From Variovorax beijingensis (GTDB taxonomy: Bacteria; Pseudomonadota; Gammaproteobacteria; Burkholderiales; Burkholderiaceae_C): 64,000 nucleotides of DNA. Below are positions 48,054 to 56,739 of the stretch, one piece after another (the stretch's first letter is position 1; each line of letters opens with the position of its first letter). The translations under genes and the position numbers were made by a program. The notes below the pieces were generated by a model, which saw only the letters and a list, made by a program, of their open reading frames with translations, was not told the DNA's origin and ran no database searches. The stretch covers positions 310,001 through 374,000 of the forward strand of contig NZ_VIVL01000006.1 in NCBI RefSeq assembly GCF_007828835.1. The letters are read 5' to 3'.

Positions 48054-49475
48054 TCAGGAATTGTGGCGGTAGACGGGCAGGCGCACGACAGCATCGAGGC
48101 CGACCGTGTGTGCGGAATTTTCCTGCGCGCCGCGGTTGTCGAGGCTGATGCGTCCGCCGAGCGCAAGCACGATCTCGCGGCAGATGGCCAGGCCCAGCCC
48201 CGAGCCGCTGGCCGTGTCGCCGGCGGAAAACGGCGCGAACAGGCGCTGGCGCAGTTCGGCTGCAATGCCCGGCCCCTGGTCGCGCACCGTCAGCACGGCT
48301 TCCGGGCCGTCCGAGCGAACCATCACCGAAAGGGCGCCGCCGCGCGGGCTCTGCTTGATGGCGTTGTGCAGCAGGTTGCGCGTGAGCTCCTGCAGCATCC
48401 ATCGGTGCGCGCGCACCGTCACGGGCGCGTCGATGGCCAGTTCGAAGTCGAGCGCCTTGTCGGCGATCAGCGGCGACAGGTCCAGCGCAATCTGGCGCAC
48501 CACCTCGCCAAGCTCCAGCGGCATTGATTCAGGCTGTTGGCGCAGCTGCTCGACCTTGGCGAGCGACAGCATCTGGTTGGCGAGCGTGGTGGCGCGCTCC
48601 ACGGTCTGGCTGATCTCGCCCAGCGCCTGCTCGGGCGGCACGTCGCCGCGCCGCGCCGACTGCACCTGCGCCTTGAGCACCGCGAGCGGCGTGCGCAACT
48701 GATGGGCGCTGTCGCGCACGAAGCGCTTCTGGTGGTCGAGCAGGCGCTGCAGCCGGCCCATGACCTCGGTGGTGGCGTCGACCAGCGGGCGCAGCTCGCG
48801 CGGCGCATCGGGCGCGTCGATGGGGGAAAGGTCGTCGGCGGCGCGCTTCTCGATGGCTTCGCCGAGCTCACGCACCGGCCGCGTGGCGCGCTGCACCACC
48901 AGCACGGTGACCAGCGCGATCACGCCCATCAGCAGCAACTGGCGCCACAGCATGTCCACCAGCAGTTTGCGCACCAGGGTTTCGCGCAGTTCCAGCGTCT
49001 CGGCCACCTGCACCACGGCCATGCCGCGGCCGTGCCCACTGGCCACGGGCTGCAGCAACACCGCCATGCGCACCGGCTGGTTGCGAAAGCGCGCGTCGTA
49101 GAAATCGACCAGCGCCGCATAGGCGCCGCGGTCCGGGATGCGGCCGCGCCAGAACGGCAGTTCGGCAAAGCCCGAGACCATCTCGCCGTCGAGCGCCGAC
49201 ACGCGGTAGAAAAGGCGGCTGCGGTTGTCGGCCTCGAAGGCTTCGAGCGCGGAATAGGGCACGATCGCGCGCAGCCGCGCATGCTCGTCGTAGCCTTCCA
49301 CGTCGAGCTGCTCGCCGATGGTCTTGGCCGAGGCGAGCAGGGTGCGGTCGTAGGCCGTGGTGGCCGCGGCCAGGCTCTGGCGGTACAGGCTCACGCTGTT
49401 GATCACGATGAACAGCGCCACCGGCGCGAGAATGCCCAGCAGCAGCCTCGCGCGCAGCGACAAGGCGGCCTTCAT
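48054..49475 (-). CDS. tctE: Sensor histidine kinase, TctE-like
   Basis: A 473-residue membrane kinase with two helices (RLLLGILAPVALFIVINSVSL; QLLLMGVIALVTVLVV), a periplasmic domain, HAMP, HisKA box DSAHQLRTPLAVLKAQV, N-box RNLLHNAIKQSP, and ATP-lid DQGPGIA plus GSGLGLAICREIV. The kinase and the response regulator are divergent from tctCBA, matching the TctDE system that controls tricarboxylate uptake. Its ATG overlaps the stop of the regulator gene (ATGA). Confidence 0.87.
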   Translation of the reverse strand: MKAALSLRARLLLGILAPVALFIVINSVSLYRQSLAAATTAYDRTLLASAKTIGEQLDVEGYDEHARLRAIVPYSALEAFEADNRSRLFYRVSALDGEMVSGFAELPFWRGRIPDRGAYAALVDFYDARFRNQPVRMAVLLQPVASGHGRGMAVVQVAETLELRETLVRKLLVDMLWRQLLLMGVIALVTVLVVQRATRPVRELGEAIEKRAADDLSPIDAPDAPRELRPLVDATTEVMGRLQRLLDHQKRFVRDSAHQLRTPLAVLKAQVQSARRGDVPPEQALGEISQTVERATTLANQMLSLAKVEQLRQQPESMPLELGEVVRQIALDLSPLIADKALDFELAIDAPVTVRAHRWMLQELTRNLLHNAIKQSPRGGALSVMVRSDGPEAVLTVRDQGPGIAAELRQRLFAPFSAGDTASGSGLGLAICREIVLALGGRISLDNRGAQENSAHTVGLDAVVRLPVYRHNS

Positions 49476-50152
49476 GGCTCGGCGCGCAGCAGGTAGCCCA
49501 GCCCGCGCAGCGTCATCAGCGCCGCCCCGGTGCCTGCGAGCTTCTTGCGCAGCCGATACACCACCACTTCGATGGCCTCGTACTGCACATCGGTCTCGCC
49601 CGGGAACACGAGTTCGAAGAGCCGCTCCTTGCTCACCGCATGGCCGGGTTTCATCATCAGCGCCTTGAGCAGCGCCAGTTCGCGCGGCGTGAGCTCCAGG
49701 ATGCCGCTCTTGTGATAGATGGCGCCGCTCTCGGGCTCGAAGCGCAGCCCGCCCACTTCCTGCGGGTTCGGGCCCGCATCGGCGCCGGCATTCTGGTGGC
49801 GACGGCGCAGTGCGCGGATGCGCGCTTCCAGCTCATCGAGGTCGAAGGGCTTGGGCAGGTAGTCGTCGGCGCCGGCGTTCAGGCCCATGATGCGGTCGCC
49901 CACCGTGCCGCGGGCCGTGAGCAGCAGCACGGGCGTGCGCAGGCCCGCGGCGCGCGCCTGGGCCAGCACCTGCAGGCCGTCGAGGTTGGGCAGGCTCAGG
50001 TCGAGCGCCACCACGTCGGGCTCCAGCTCTCGCCACTGCTGGACGGCCAGCGCGCCGTCGCCGCAGATGCGCACGTCGATCCTGCTGCGGGCGAGGGCGC
50101 GCTGCAGGGTGACCTGCATCGAGGGATCGTCTTCGACCAGCAGCAGCTTCAT
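49472..50152 (-). CDS. tctD: OmpR-family response regulator, TctD-like
   Basis: A 226-residue regulator with a receiver domain (LLLVEDDPSMQVTLQ, phospho-Asp in VVALDLSLPNLDG, switch Lys in YLPKPFDLDELEARI) and an OmpR/PhoB winged helix (LELTPRELALLKALM, EAIEVVVYRLRKKL, TLRGLGYLLRA). It pairs with the kinase downstream and faces tctC across a 127-base spacer. Control of the tct operon in response to citrate or another carboxylate is the likely role. Confidence 0.9.
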   Translation of the reverse strand: MKLLLVEDDPSMQVTLQRALARSRIDVRICGDGALAVQQWRELEPDVVALDLSLPNLDGLQVLAQARAAGLRTPVLLLTARGTVGDRIMGLNAGADDYLPKPFDLDELEARIRALRRRHQNAGADAGPNPQEVGGLRFEPESGAIYHKSGILELTPRELALLKALMMKPGHAVSKERLFELVFPGETDVQYEAIEVVVYRLRKKLAGTGAALMTLRGLGYLLRAEP

Positions 50153-50279
50153 GGGGTGTGGTGGGGGAATGGTACTTCGGTGTTTTCCCCAGTCCGGTGG
50201 ACAGCCAACTGACAGCAGGGCGGCGCATGATAGCGGCTCAGGTTCAAGTCAGGTTTTCTTTAGTTCTCAGGAGACAACG

Positions 50280-51239
50280 ATGCGTCGCGACACCTTTTTG
50301 AAGTCATTGGCCGCGCTGGCCGCCGCCGGAGCCCTGCCGTTGTCGGCACGCGCCGCTGCCAACGTCAAGATGATGATCCCGGCCAACCCGGGTGGGGGCT
50401 GGGACACCACGGGCCGCGCGCTGGGCAAGGCCATGACCGAAGCTAAGGTGGCCGACACGGTCACCTACGACAACAAGGGCGGTGCCGCCGGCGCACTGGG
50501 CCTGGCCCAGTTCGTGAACGGCTCCAAGGGCGATCCGAACGCGCTCATGGTGATGGGCTCCGTCATGCTGGGCGGCATCATCACCGGCAAGCCGCCGGTC
50601 AATCTCTCGCAGGCCACGCCGATCGCGCGCCTGACCACCGAATACAACGTGTTCGTGCTGCCGGCCAACTCGCCCTTCAAGTCCATGAAGGACGTGGTCG
50701 AGCAGCTCAAGAAGGATCCGGGCAGCGTCAAGTGGGGCGGCGGTTCGCGCGGCTCCACCGAGCACATCGCCGCGGCCATGATCGCGCAGAAGGTCGGTGC
50801 CGATCCGTCCAAGATCAACTACGTGGCCTTCCGCGGCGGCGGCGAGGCCACCGCGGCCATCCTGGGCGGCAACGTCACGATCGGCGGCAGTGGCTACAGC
50901 GAGTTCGCCGAGTACATTGCCGCCGGCAAGATGAAGGCCATTGCGGTCACGTCGGCCCAGCGCCTGCCCGGCATCAACGTGCCCACGCTCAAGGAGCAGG
51001 GCATCGACGTGGAGATCGGCAACTGGCGCGGCGTATACGGCGCCCCAGGCATCAGCGCCGAGCAGCGCAAGGCGCTGACCGACATGGTGCTGGCCGCCAT
51101 GAAGAGTCCGTCGTGGGCCGAGTCGCTCAAGAAGAACGACTGGACGCCGGCCGTGCTTTCGGGCGAGGCCTTTGCCAAGTTCGTCGACGACGACTTCGCG
51201 AGCCTGCGCGCCATCATGGCCAAGTCCGGCATGGTCTGA
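50280..51239 (+). CDS. tctC: Tripartite tricarboxylate transporter binding protein TctC
   Basis: A 319-residue periplasmic binding protein with a signal peptide (TFLKSLAALAAAGALPLSARA), then the TctC fold: VKMMIPANPGGGWDTTGRALG, YDNKGGAAGALGLAQFVNG, SVKWGGGSRGSTEHIAA, YVAFRGGGEATAAILGG and GIDVEIGNWRGVYGAPG. It captures a tri- or dicarboxylate for TctAB. A strong AGGAGA site precedes the ATG. It is followed by a terminator-like hairpin before tctB. Confidence 0.92.
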   Translation: MRRDTFLKSLAALAAAGALPLSARAAANVKMMIPANPGGGWDTTGRALGKAMTEAKVADTVTYDNKGGAAGALGLAQFVNGSKGDPNALMVMGSVMLGGIITGKPPVNLSQATPIARLTTEYNVFVLPANSPFKSMKDVVEQLKKDPGSVKWGGGSRGSTEHIAAAMIAQKVGADPSKINYVAFRGGGEATAAILGGNVTIGGSGYSEFAEYIAAGKMKAIAVTSAQRLPGINVPTLKEQGIDVEIGNWRGVYGAPGISAEQRKALTDMVLAAMKSPSWAESLKKNDWTPAVLSGEAFAKFVDDDFASLRAIMAKSGMV

Positions 51240-51265
51240 ACCCGGCGCGCACCACTGGCCGCCAC

Positions 51266-51303
51266 ACGGCGCGCTGTCCTCGAAAGAGACGACAGCGTGC
51301 CGT
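51266..51303 (+). terminator. Terminator-like hairpin between tctC and tctB
   Basis: ACGGCGCGCTGTC (51266-51278) pairs with GACAGCGTGCCGT (51291-51303) at 12 of 13 positions with a 12-base loop, and TTT follows directly. It has the form of an intrinsic terminator or attenuator and would raise tctC message over tctBA, which suits the higher demand for binding protein. Confidence 0.65.
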
Positions 51304-51336
51304 TTTCAAATCCAGTTCCACATCCCGAGAGAAAAA

Positions 51337-51873
51337 ATGACAACTCCAGACTCCTCGGCCGCGCCGCCACCGACGGCCATCTGGCCCCAAACGCTGGTCG
51401 GCATCGGCGTGTTCCTGACCGGCCTGGCGCTGGCTTTCGGCGCCATCGGCATTTCCTCCGAGGCCGGCTACGGCGGCGTCGGCCCCAACTTCCTGCCCTG
51501 GCTGGTGTCGGGCGTGCTCACGCTGTGCGGCGGCTGGATTCTCTGGGAGGCGCGCACCGGCGGCTTTCGCGAGCTCGATGCACCCTCGGGCGCGGAGCAC
51601 GCCTACTGGCCGGGCTTCGTCTGGGTGTCGGCCGGCCTGCTGCTCAATGCGGCGCTGATCACCACGCTGGGCTTCATCCTGAGCTGCACGCTGTGCTACG
51701 TGCTGGCGGTGCAGGGCCTGCGCCGCGCGAGCGGCCAGCCCTCGGCCAACCAGCCGCGCACCTGGGCCATCGACCTGCTGACCGGCGCGCTCATCTCGGC
51801 GCCCGTGTTCTGGATGTTCACCAAGTTCCTGGCCATCAACCTGCCGGGCCTCACGACCACCGGCTGGATCTGA
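51337..51873 (+). CDS. tctB: Tripartite tricarboxylate transporter small membrane subunit TctB
   Basis: A 178-residue membrane protein with four helices (TLVGIGVFLTGLALAFGAIG, FLPWLVSGVLTLCGGWIL, FVWVSAGLLLNAALITTLGFILS, LLTGALISAPVFWMFTKF), the layout of TctB. It stabilises TctA in the inner membrane. The ATG at 51337 follows GAGAGAAAAA. It is followed by a dispersed repeat and then tctA. Confidence 0.9.
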   Translation: MTTPDSSAAPPPTAIWPQTLVGIGVFLTGLALAFGAIGISSEAGYGGVGPNFLPWLVSGVLTLCGGWILWEARTGGFRELDAPSGAEHAYWPGFVWVSAGLLLNAALITTLGFILSCTLCYVLAVQGLRRASGQPSANQPRTWAIDLLTGALISAPVFWMFTKFLAINLPGLTTTGWI

Positions 51874-51879
51874 CATGAA

Positions 51880-51960
51880 CCCCCACGCTCATCACTTCGT
51901 GTATTCGCTGCCCCCCGAGGGGGCGCAGGCCTGCCTTGGGGCGGCCCGGCGGGAGGCCTG
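51880..51960. repeat. Dispersed palindromic repeat between tctB and tctA
   Basis: This copy reads through TCACTTCGTGTA, a CCCCCC-GA-GGGGG hairpin followed by GCGCA, and CTTGGGGCGGCCCGGC (51935-51950). The first two parts match the repeat at 3228-3323. The last part is the exact reverse complement of 5156-5171 between pqqC and pqqD. It therefore links all three elements into one family typical of this kind of genome. Confidence 0.75.
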
Positions 51961-51962
51961 AC

Positions 51963-53477
51963 ATGGACATTTTCAACGCACTCATGACGGGTTTCGCCGC
52001 GGCGATCACCCCTGTCAATCTTCTCTGGTGCCTGGTGGGCTGCGCGCTGGGCACGGCCGTGGGCGTGCTGCCGGGCATCGGCCCGGCGGTGGCGGTGGCC
52101 ATGCTGCTGCCCATCACCGGCAAGGTCGACATCACGGCCTCGATGATCTTCTTCTCGGGCATCTACTACGGCGCCATGTACGGCGGCTCGACCACGTCCA
52201 TCCTGCTCAACACGCCCGGCGAAACGGCCAGCATGGTGACGGCGATGGAAGGCAACAAGATGGCCAAGAGCGGCAGGGCGGGCGCGGCGCTTGCCACCGC
52301 CGCCATCGGCTCCTTCGTGGCCGGCACCATCGCCACCGTGATCGTCACGCTGTTCGCGCCGTTCGTGGCCGAGTTCGCCGTGAAGCTCGGCCCGCCCGAG
52401 TATTTCCTGCTGATGCTGCTGGCCTTCACCACGGTGAGCGCGGTGCTCGGCAAGAGCACGCTGCGCGGCATGACGGCGCTGTTCATCGGCCTGGCGGCCG
52501 GCTGCGTCGGCCTGGACCAGATCTCGGGCCAGGGCCGCTACACCGGCGGCATTCCCGAACTGCTCGACGGCATCGAGATCGTGCTGGTGGCCGTGGGCCT
52601 GTTCGCGGTGGCCGAGGTGCTGTACGCCGTGCTCTACGAGGGCAAGGTGGTCGAGGACCAGAACAAGCTGACCCGCGTTCACATGACGGCGCGCGACTGG
52701 AAGCGCTCGATTCCGGCATGGCTGCGCGGCACCGCCATCGGCACGCCGTTCGGCTGCATTCCGGCCGGCGGCACCGAGATTCCGACCTTCCTGAGCTATG
52801 CGACGGAAAAAAAGCTGGCCAAGGACGCGGACGCCAGGGCCGAGTTCGGCACCAAGGGCGCCATCGAGGGCGTGGCCGGCCCCGAAGCCGCCAACAACGC
52901 CACGGTGACGGCGGCGCTGATCCCGCTGCTCACGCTTGGCATCCCCACCTCGAACACCACCGCCATCCTGCTCGGCGCGTTCCAGAACTACGGTATCCAG
53001 CCGGGGCCGCAGCTGTTCACCACGTCGGCTGCGCTGGTGTGGGCGCTGATCGCTTCGCTCTACATCGGCAACGTGATGCTGCTGGTGCTGAACCTGCCGA
53101 TGGTGGGCCTGTGGGTCAAGCTGCTGAAGATTCCCAAGCCGCAGCTCTACGCCGGCATCCTGATCTTTGCGACGGTGGGGGCCTACGGCATGCGCCAGAG
53201 TGCATTCGACCTGTTCCTGCTCTACGGCATCGGCCTGCTCGGCGTGGCGATGCGGCGCTTCGACTTTCCGACCGCTCCCGTGGTGGTGGGCATGATCCTC
53301 GGGCCGCTGGCCGAGGCGCAGCTGCGCAACGCGATGTCCATCGGGGAGGGCAGTGCCTCGGTGTTCTTCCAGCGGCCGATGTCGATCACGCTGGTGGTCG
53401 TCATCGTGGCTGTGCTGGTGCTGCCGCGCGTTGCCAAGCGGATGAGTGAACGCAAGCTGGCGAGGCTGGCGGCCTGA
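51963..53477 (+). CDS. tctA: Tripartite tricarboxylate transporter large membrane subunit TctA
   Basis: A 504-residue integral membrane protein with about 11 helices; the length is exactly typical of TctA. Family motifs: [59 protein letters not shown] and [32 protein letters not shown] split over the loop. The start [10 protein letters not shown] is preferred to an upstream frame extension within the repeat. A dyad repeat follows the stop. Confidence 0.93.
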   Translation: MDIFNALMTGFAAAITPVNLLWCLVGCALGTAVGVLPGIGPAVAVAMLLPITGKVDITASMIFFSGIYYGAMYGGSTTSILLNTPGETASMVTAMEGNKMAKSGRAGAALATAAIGSFVAGTIATVIVTLFAPFVAEFAVKLGPPEYFLLMLLAFTTVSAVLGKSTLRGMTALFIGLAAGCVGLDQISGQGRYTGGIPELLDGIEIVLVAVGLFAVAEVLYAVLYEGKVVEDQNKLTRVHMTARDWKRSIPAWLRGTAIGTPFGCIPAGGTEIPTFLSYATEKKLAKDADARAEFGTKGAIEGVAGPEAANNATVTAALIPLLTLGIPTSNTTAILLGAFQNYGIQPGPQLFTTSAALVWALIASLYIGNVMLLVLNLPMVGLWVKLLKIPKPQLYAGILIFATVGAYGMRQSAFDLFLLYGIGLLGVAMRRFDFPTAPVVVGMILGPLAEAQLRNAMSIGEGSASVFFQRPMSITLVVVIVAVLVLPRVAKRMSERKLARLAA

Positions 53478-53520
53478 GATTGCTGTTTTTTCCCGGGGCC
53501 GGGTCTCGCCCCGGCGGGCG

Positions 53521-53556
53521 ACTTACTTTCTTTTGGCGAAGCAAAAGAAAGTAAGT
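53521..53556. repeat. Long perfect hairpin between convergent tctA and RND pump genes
   Basis: ACTTACTTTCTTTT (53521-53534) and AAAAGAAAGTAAGT (53543-53556) are perfect reverse complements with an eight-base loop GGCGAAGC. The arms are AT-rich while the flanks are very GC-rich. It stands between two convergent genes and could act as a terminator in both directions. The sequence has the look of a dispersed repeat of this bacterial group. Confidence 0.7.
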
Positions 53557-53628
53557 CCGCCGCCGGGCGGATATCCCGGCCTCGGGAAGCAAACGCCGGT
53601 CAGCGTCACAAAGAGCGAGAGAACAGAA

Positions 53629-56600
53629 TCAACCAGCCGGCCTCTCCACCAGATCATCATCGATATGCGGATCGGCCGGCTGCCCCCGCAGCTTGCGCAC
53701 GGTCCGCCGCATCCAGTGCTCGATGTCGTCCACGTAGGTGAACACCGCCGGCACCACCAGGAGGCTCAGCACGGTCGAAGTGATCAATCCGCCGATCACC
53801 GCCATCGCCATCGGCGAGCGGAAGCTCGAATCGGCAGTGCCCAGGCCCACGGCAATCGGCAGCATGCCGGCGCCCATCGCGAGCGTGGTCATGATGATGG
53901 GCCGTGCCCGCTTGTGGCAGGCGTCGCGCAGCGCGTCCCAGCGGCTCATGCCGTGGTCGCGGCGCGCCACGATGGCGTATTCCACCAGCAGGATCGAGTT
54001 CTTGGTGGCGATGCCCATCAGCATGATCAGGCCGATCAGCGACGGCATCGACAGCGCCTTCTGCCCGATCAGCAAACCCACGAAGGCACCGCCGAGCGCC
54101 AGCGGCAGCGCGCAGAGGATCGTCACCGGATGCAGGAAGTCCTTGAACAGCAGCACCAGCACGATGTAGATGCACAGCACGCCCGTGAGCATCGCAAGGC
54201 CGAAGCTGTTGAACAGCTCCGTCATCACTTCCGCGTCGCCCACCTCGGTCACGCGCACGCCGGGCGGCAGCTTCTGGATCGAGGGCAGCGCGGTGACGGC
54301 GGTCTTGGCGTCGCCCAGGCCCACGCCCGAGAGTTCGATCTCGAAGTTGACGTTGCGCGAGCGGTCGTAGCGGTCGATGACAGCCGGGCCGCCTTCCATC
54401 GTGAGCGAGGCCACCTGGCTCAGCATGACCGGGCCGCGCGCGCCGGGCACCGAGAGGCGGCCGAGCAGTTCGAGGTTCTGCCGCGCCGAGTCCTCGAGCT
54501 TCACCACGATGGGCACCTGCCGCTGCGCGAGGTTGAGCTTGGCCAGCGCCTGGTCGTAGTCGCCCAGCGTGGCCACGCGCAGCGTCTCGGCGATGGCCGA
54601 GCTGGTCACGCCCAGGTCGGCGGCGCGCGCGAAGTCGGGGCGCACGGCGATCTCGGGGCGGATCAGGCTCGCGGTGGAAGTGATGTTGCCGAGGCCGGGC
54701 ACCGTACGCAGGTCTTTCTCGACCGCGCTGGCGGCGCTGGCCAGCGCCGCGGGGTCTTCACCCGTGAGCGCGAGGATGTATTTTTCGCCCGAGCCGCCCA
54801 GGCCCACGGTGCTGCGCACGCCGGGCAGCGTTTCGAGCGCGGCGCGGATCTGGTTCTCGATCACCTGCTTGCGCGGACGGTCGCCACGCTCGTCGAGCTT
54901 GATGGTGAGCGTGGCCTTGCGCGTTTCGGGCGTGCCGAAGTTGGCGAACGGATCGCCGCCCGCGCTGCCGCCGGCCACGGTGGTGTAGACGCTGCGCACA
55001 TGATCGATCTTCATCACGCGATTGCGCGTTTCCTCCGCGGCCGCGGTGGTCTGCGCGAGCGTGGAGCCGGGCGCCAGGGAGAGATAGATCTGCGTCTGCG
55101 AGTTGTCGTCAGGCGGAATGAAGCCGGTCTTCAGCAGCGGAATCATCGCCAGCGAACCGAAGAAGAAGAGGGTGGCGAGCACCATCGTCTTGAAGCGGTG
55201 GTGCGTGCTCCATTCCACCGCGCGCATGTAGGCCGTGAGCCAGCGCGGCTCCTTTTCGGCACCCACCACCGGCTTCAGGATGTAGGCCGCCATCATGGGC
55301 GTGAGCATCCGTGCCACCACCAGCGACGCGAACACCGCGAGCGAGGCGGTCCAGCCGAACTGCTTGAAGAACTTGCCGGCCACGCCGCTCATGAAGGCGG
55401 TGGGCAGGAACACCGCGATCAGCGTGAAGGTGGTGGCGATCACCGCCAGCCCGATCTCGTCGGCCGCTTCCATGGCCGCCTCGTAGGGCGACTTGCCCAT
55501 GCGCAGATGGCGCACGATGTTCTCCACCTCCACGATGGCGTCGTCCACCAATATGCCCACCACCAGCGAGAGCGCGAGCAGCGAGATCACGTTGACCGAA
55601 AAGCCCAGCAGGTGCATGCCGATGAAGGCCGGAATCACCGACATCGGCAGCGCCACGGCCGAGACGAAGGTGGCGCGCCAGTCGCGCAGGAACAGCCACA
55701 CCACGATCACGGCCAGGATTGCGCCCTCGTACAGCAGGTGCAGCGAGCCCTCGTACTCTTCTTCCACCGGCTCGACGAAATTGAAGGCCTCGGTCAGCTC
55801 GATGTCGGGGCGCTGCGCGCGCAGTTCGGCCAGCGCCTTCTGGATCGCGCGGCCCACCTCGACCTCGCTCGCGCCGCGGCTGCGCGCCACTTCGAAGCCG
55901 ACCACCGGCTTGCCGTTGAGCAGCGCCGCGGCGCGCGGCTCGGCAATGGTGTCGCTGATGCGCGCCACCTGGTCGAGCCGGATGCGGCGGCCGTCGGAAA
56001 GCGCAATCTGCATGTCGGCCAGCTGGTCGGCCGACTGCACGGTGGCCAGTGTGCGCACCGGCTGCTCGCTGCCGCCCAGGTCGATGCGGCCGCCCGCGCT
56101 TTCGGTCTGCACCTGGCGCAACTGGCGCGAGATGTCGGCCGCTGAAGCCCCCAATGCCTGCAGCTTGGCCGGGTCGAGGTCAACGTGCACCTGGCGCGTG
56201 ACGCCGCCCACGCGGTTCACCGCGCCCACGCCGGGCAGCGCGAGCAGCTTCTTGGTGATGTCGTTGTCCACGAACCAGCTCAGCGCCTCGGCATCCATGC
56301 GCGACGAGGCGATGGTGAAGGCCAGCACCGGCTGGGCTGCGAAGTCGAGCTTGGTGACCACCGGGTCGCGCACGTCGGCAGGCAGGTCGGCGCGCACGCG
56401 CTGCACCGCGGAGCGCACGTCGTCCACGGCTTCCTGCACCGGCTTCTCGAGGCGGAACTCGACGATCAGCGTGGCGGCGCCGTCCTGCACCTTGGTGGTG
56501 ATGTGCTTGAGGCCCTGCACCGTGGCAATGGAGTTCTCGAGCTTGCGTGCGACGTCGGTCTCCAGCTGCGAAGGCGCCGCGCCGGGCAGCGATGCCGAGA

Positions 56601-56739
56601 CCGTCACGGTCGGCAGGTCGATGTCCGGAAAGTTCTGCACCTTCATGGCGTTGAAGGACAGCAGCCCCCCGAAGGTGAGCAGCACGAACAGCATCACCGC
56701 CGGAATCGGGTTGCGGATGGACCATGCGGAGACGTTCAT
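53629..56739 (-). CDS. RND efflux pump inner membrane transporter
   Basis: A 1036-residue RND (HAE1-type) proton-driven exporter. Start MNVSAWSIRNPIPAVMLFV, then a large periplasmic loop, LVVGILVDDAIVEVENIVRH in helix 4 with the proton-relay Asp pair, LVVARMLTPMMAAYILKPV, a second large loop, and a C-terminal set of helices (PSLIGLIMLMGIATKNSILLVE-like region, SLLVVPAVFTYVDDI). Twelve helices are expected from family. It works with the membrane fusion protein upstream, whose stop overlaps its start, and with the outer membrane factor. Substrates are unknown. Confidence 0.94.
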   Translation of the reverse strand: MNVSAWSIRNPIPAVMLFVLLTFGGLLSFNAMKVQNFPDIDLPTVTVSASLPGAAPSQLETDVARKLENSIATVQGLKHITTKVQDGAATLIVEFRLEKPVQEAVDDVRSAVQRVRADLPADVRDPVVTKLDFAAQPVLAFTIASSRMDAEALSWFVDNDITKKLLALPGVGAVNRVGGVTRQVHVDLDPAKLQALGASAADISRQLRQVQTESAGGRIDLGGSEQPVRTLATVQSADQLADMQIALSDGRRIRLDQVARISDTIAEPRAAALLNGKPVVGFEVARSRGASEVEVGRAIQKALAELRAQRPDIELTEAFNFVEPVEEEYEGSLHLLYEGAILAVIVVWLFLRDWRATFVSAVALPMSVIPAFIGMHLLGFSVNVISLLALSLVVGILVDDAIVEVENIVRHLRMGKSPYEAAMEAADEIGLAVIATTFTLIAVFLPTAFMSGVAGKFFKQFGWTASLAVFASLVVARMLTPMMAAYILKPVVGAEKEPRWLTAYMRAVEWSTHHRFKTMVLATLFFFGSLAMIPLLKTGFIPPDDNSQTQIYLSLAPGSTLAQTTAAAEETRNRVMKIDHVRSVYTTVAGGSAGGDPFANFGTPETRKATLTIKLDERGDRPRKQVIENQIRAALETLPGVRSTVGLGGSGEKYILALTGEDPAALASAASAVEKDLRTVPGLGNITSTASLIRPEIAVRPDFARAADLGVTSSAIAETLRVATLGDYDQALAKLNLAQRQVPIVVKLEDSARQNLELLGRLSVPGARGPVMLSQVASLTMEGGPAVIDRYDRSRNVNFEIELSGVGLGDAKTAVTALPSIQKLPPGVRVTEVGDAEVMTELFNSFGLAMLTGVLCIYIVLVLLFKDFLHPVTILCALPLALGGAFVGLLIGQKALSMPSLIGLIMLMGIATKNSILLVEYAIVARRDHGMSRWDALRDACHKRARPIIMTTLAMGAGMLPIAVGLGTADSSFRSPMAMAVIGGLITSTVLSLLVVPAVFTYVDDIEHWMRRTVRKLRGQPADPHIDDDLVERPAG

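Noticed and set aside
53492-53514. CCGGGGC/GCCCCGG hairpin after tctA
   Set aside because: The T run lies before, not after, the stem on the plus strand, so it is not a terminator for tctA; on the other strand an A run follows.
53446-56145. An approximately 900-codon open frame on the plus strand antisense to the RND transporter
   Set aside because: The translation is His/Arg/Gly-rich without any fold signature. The opposite strand gives an intact RND pump.
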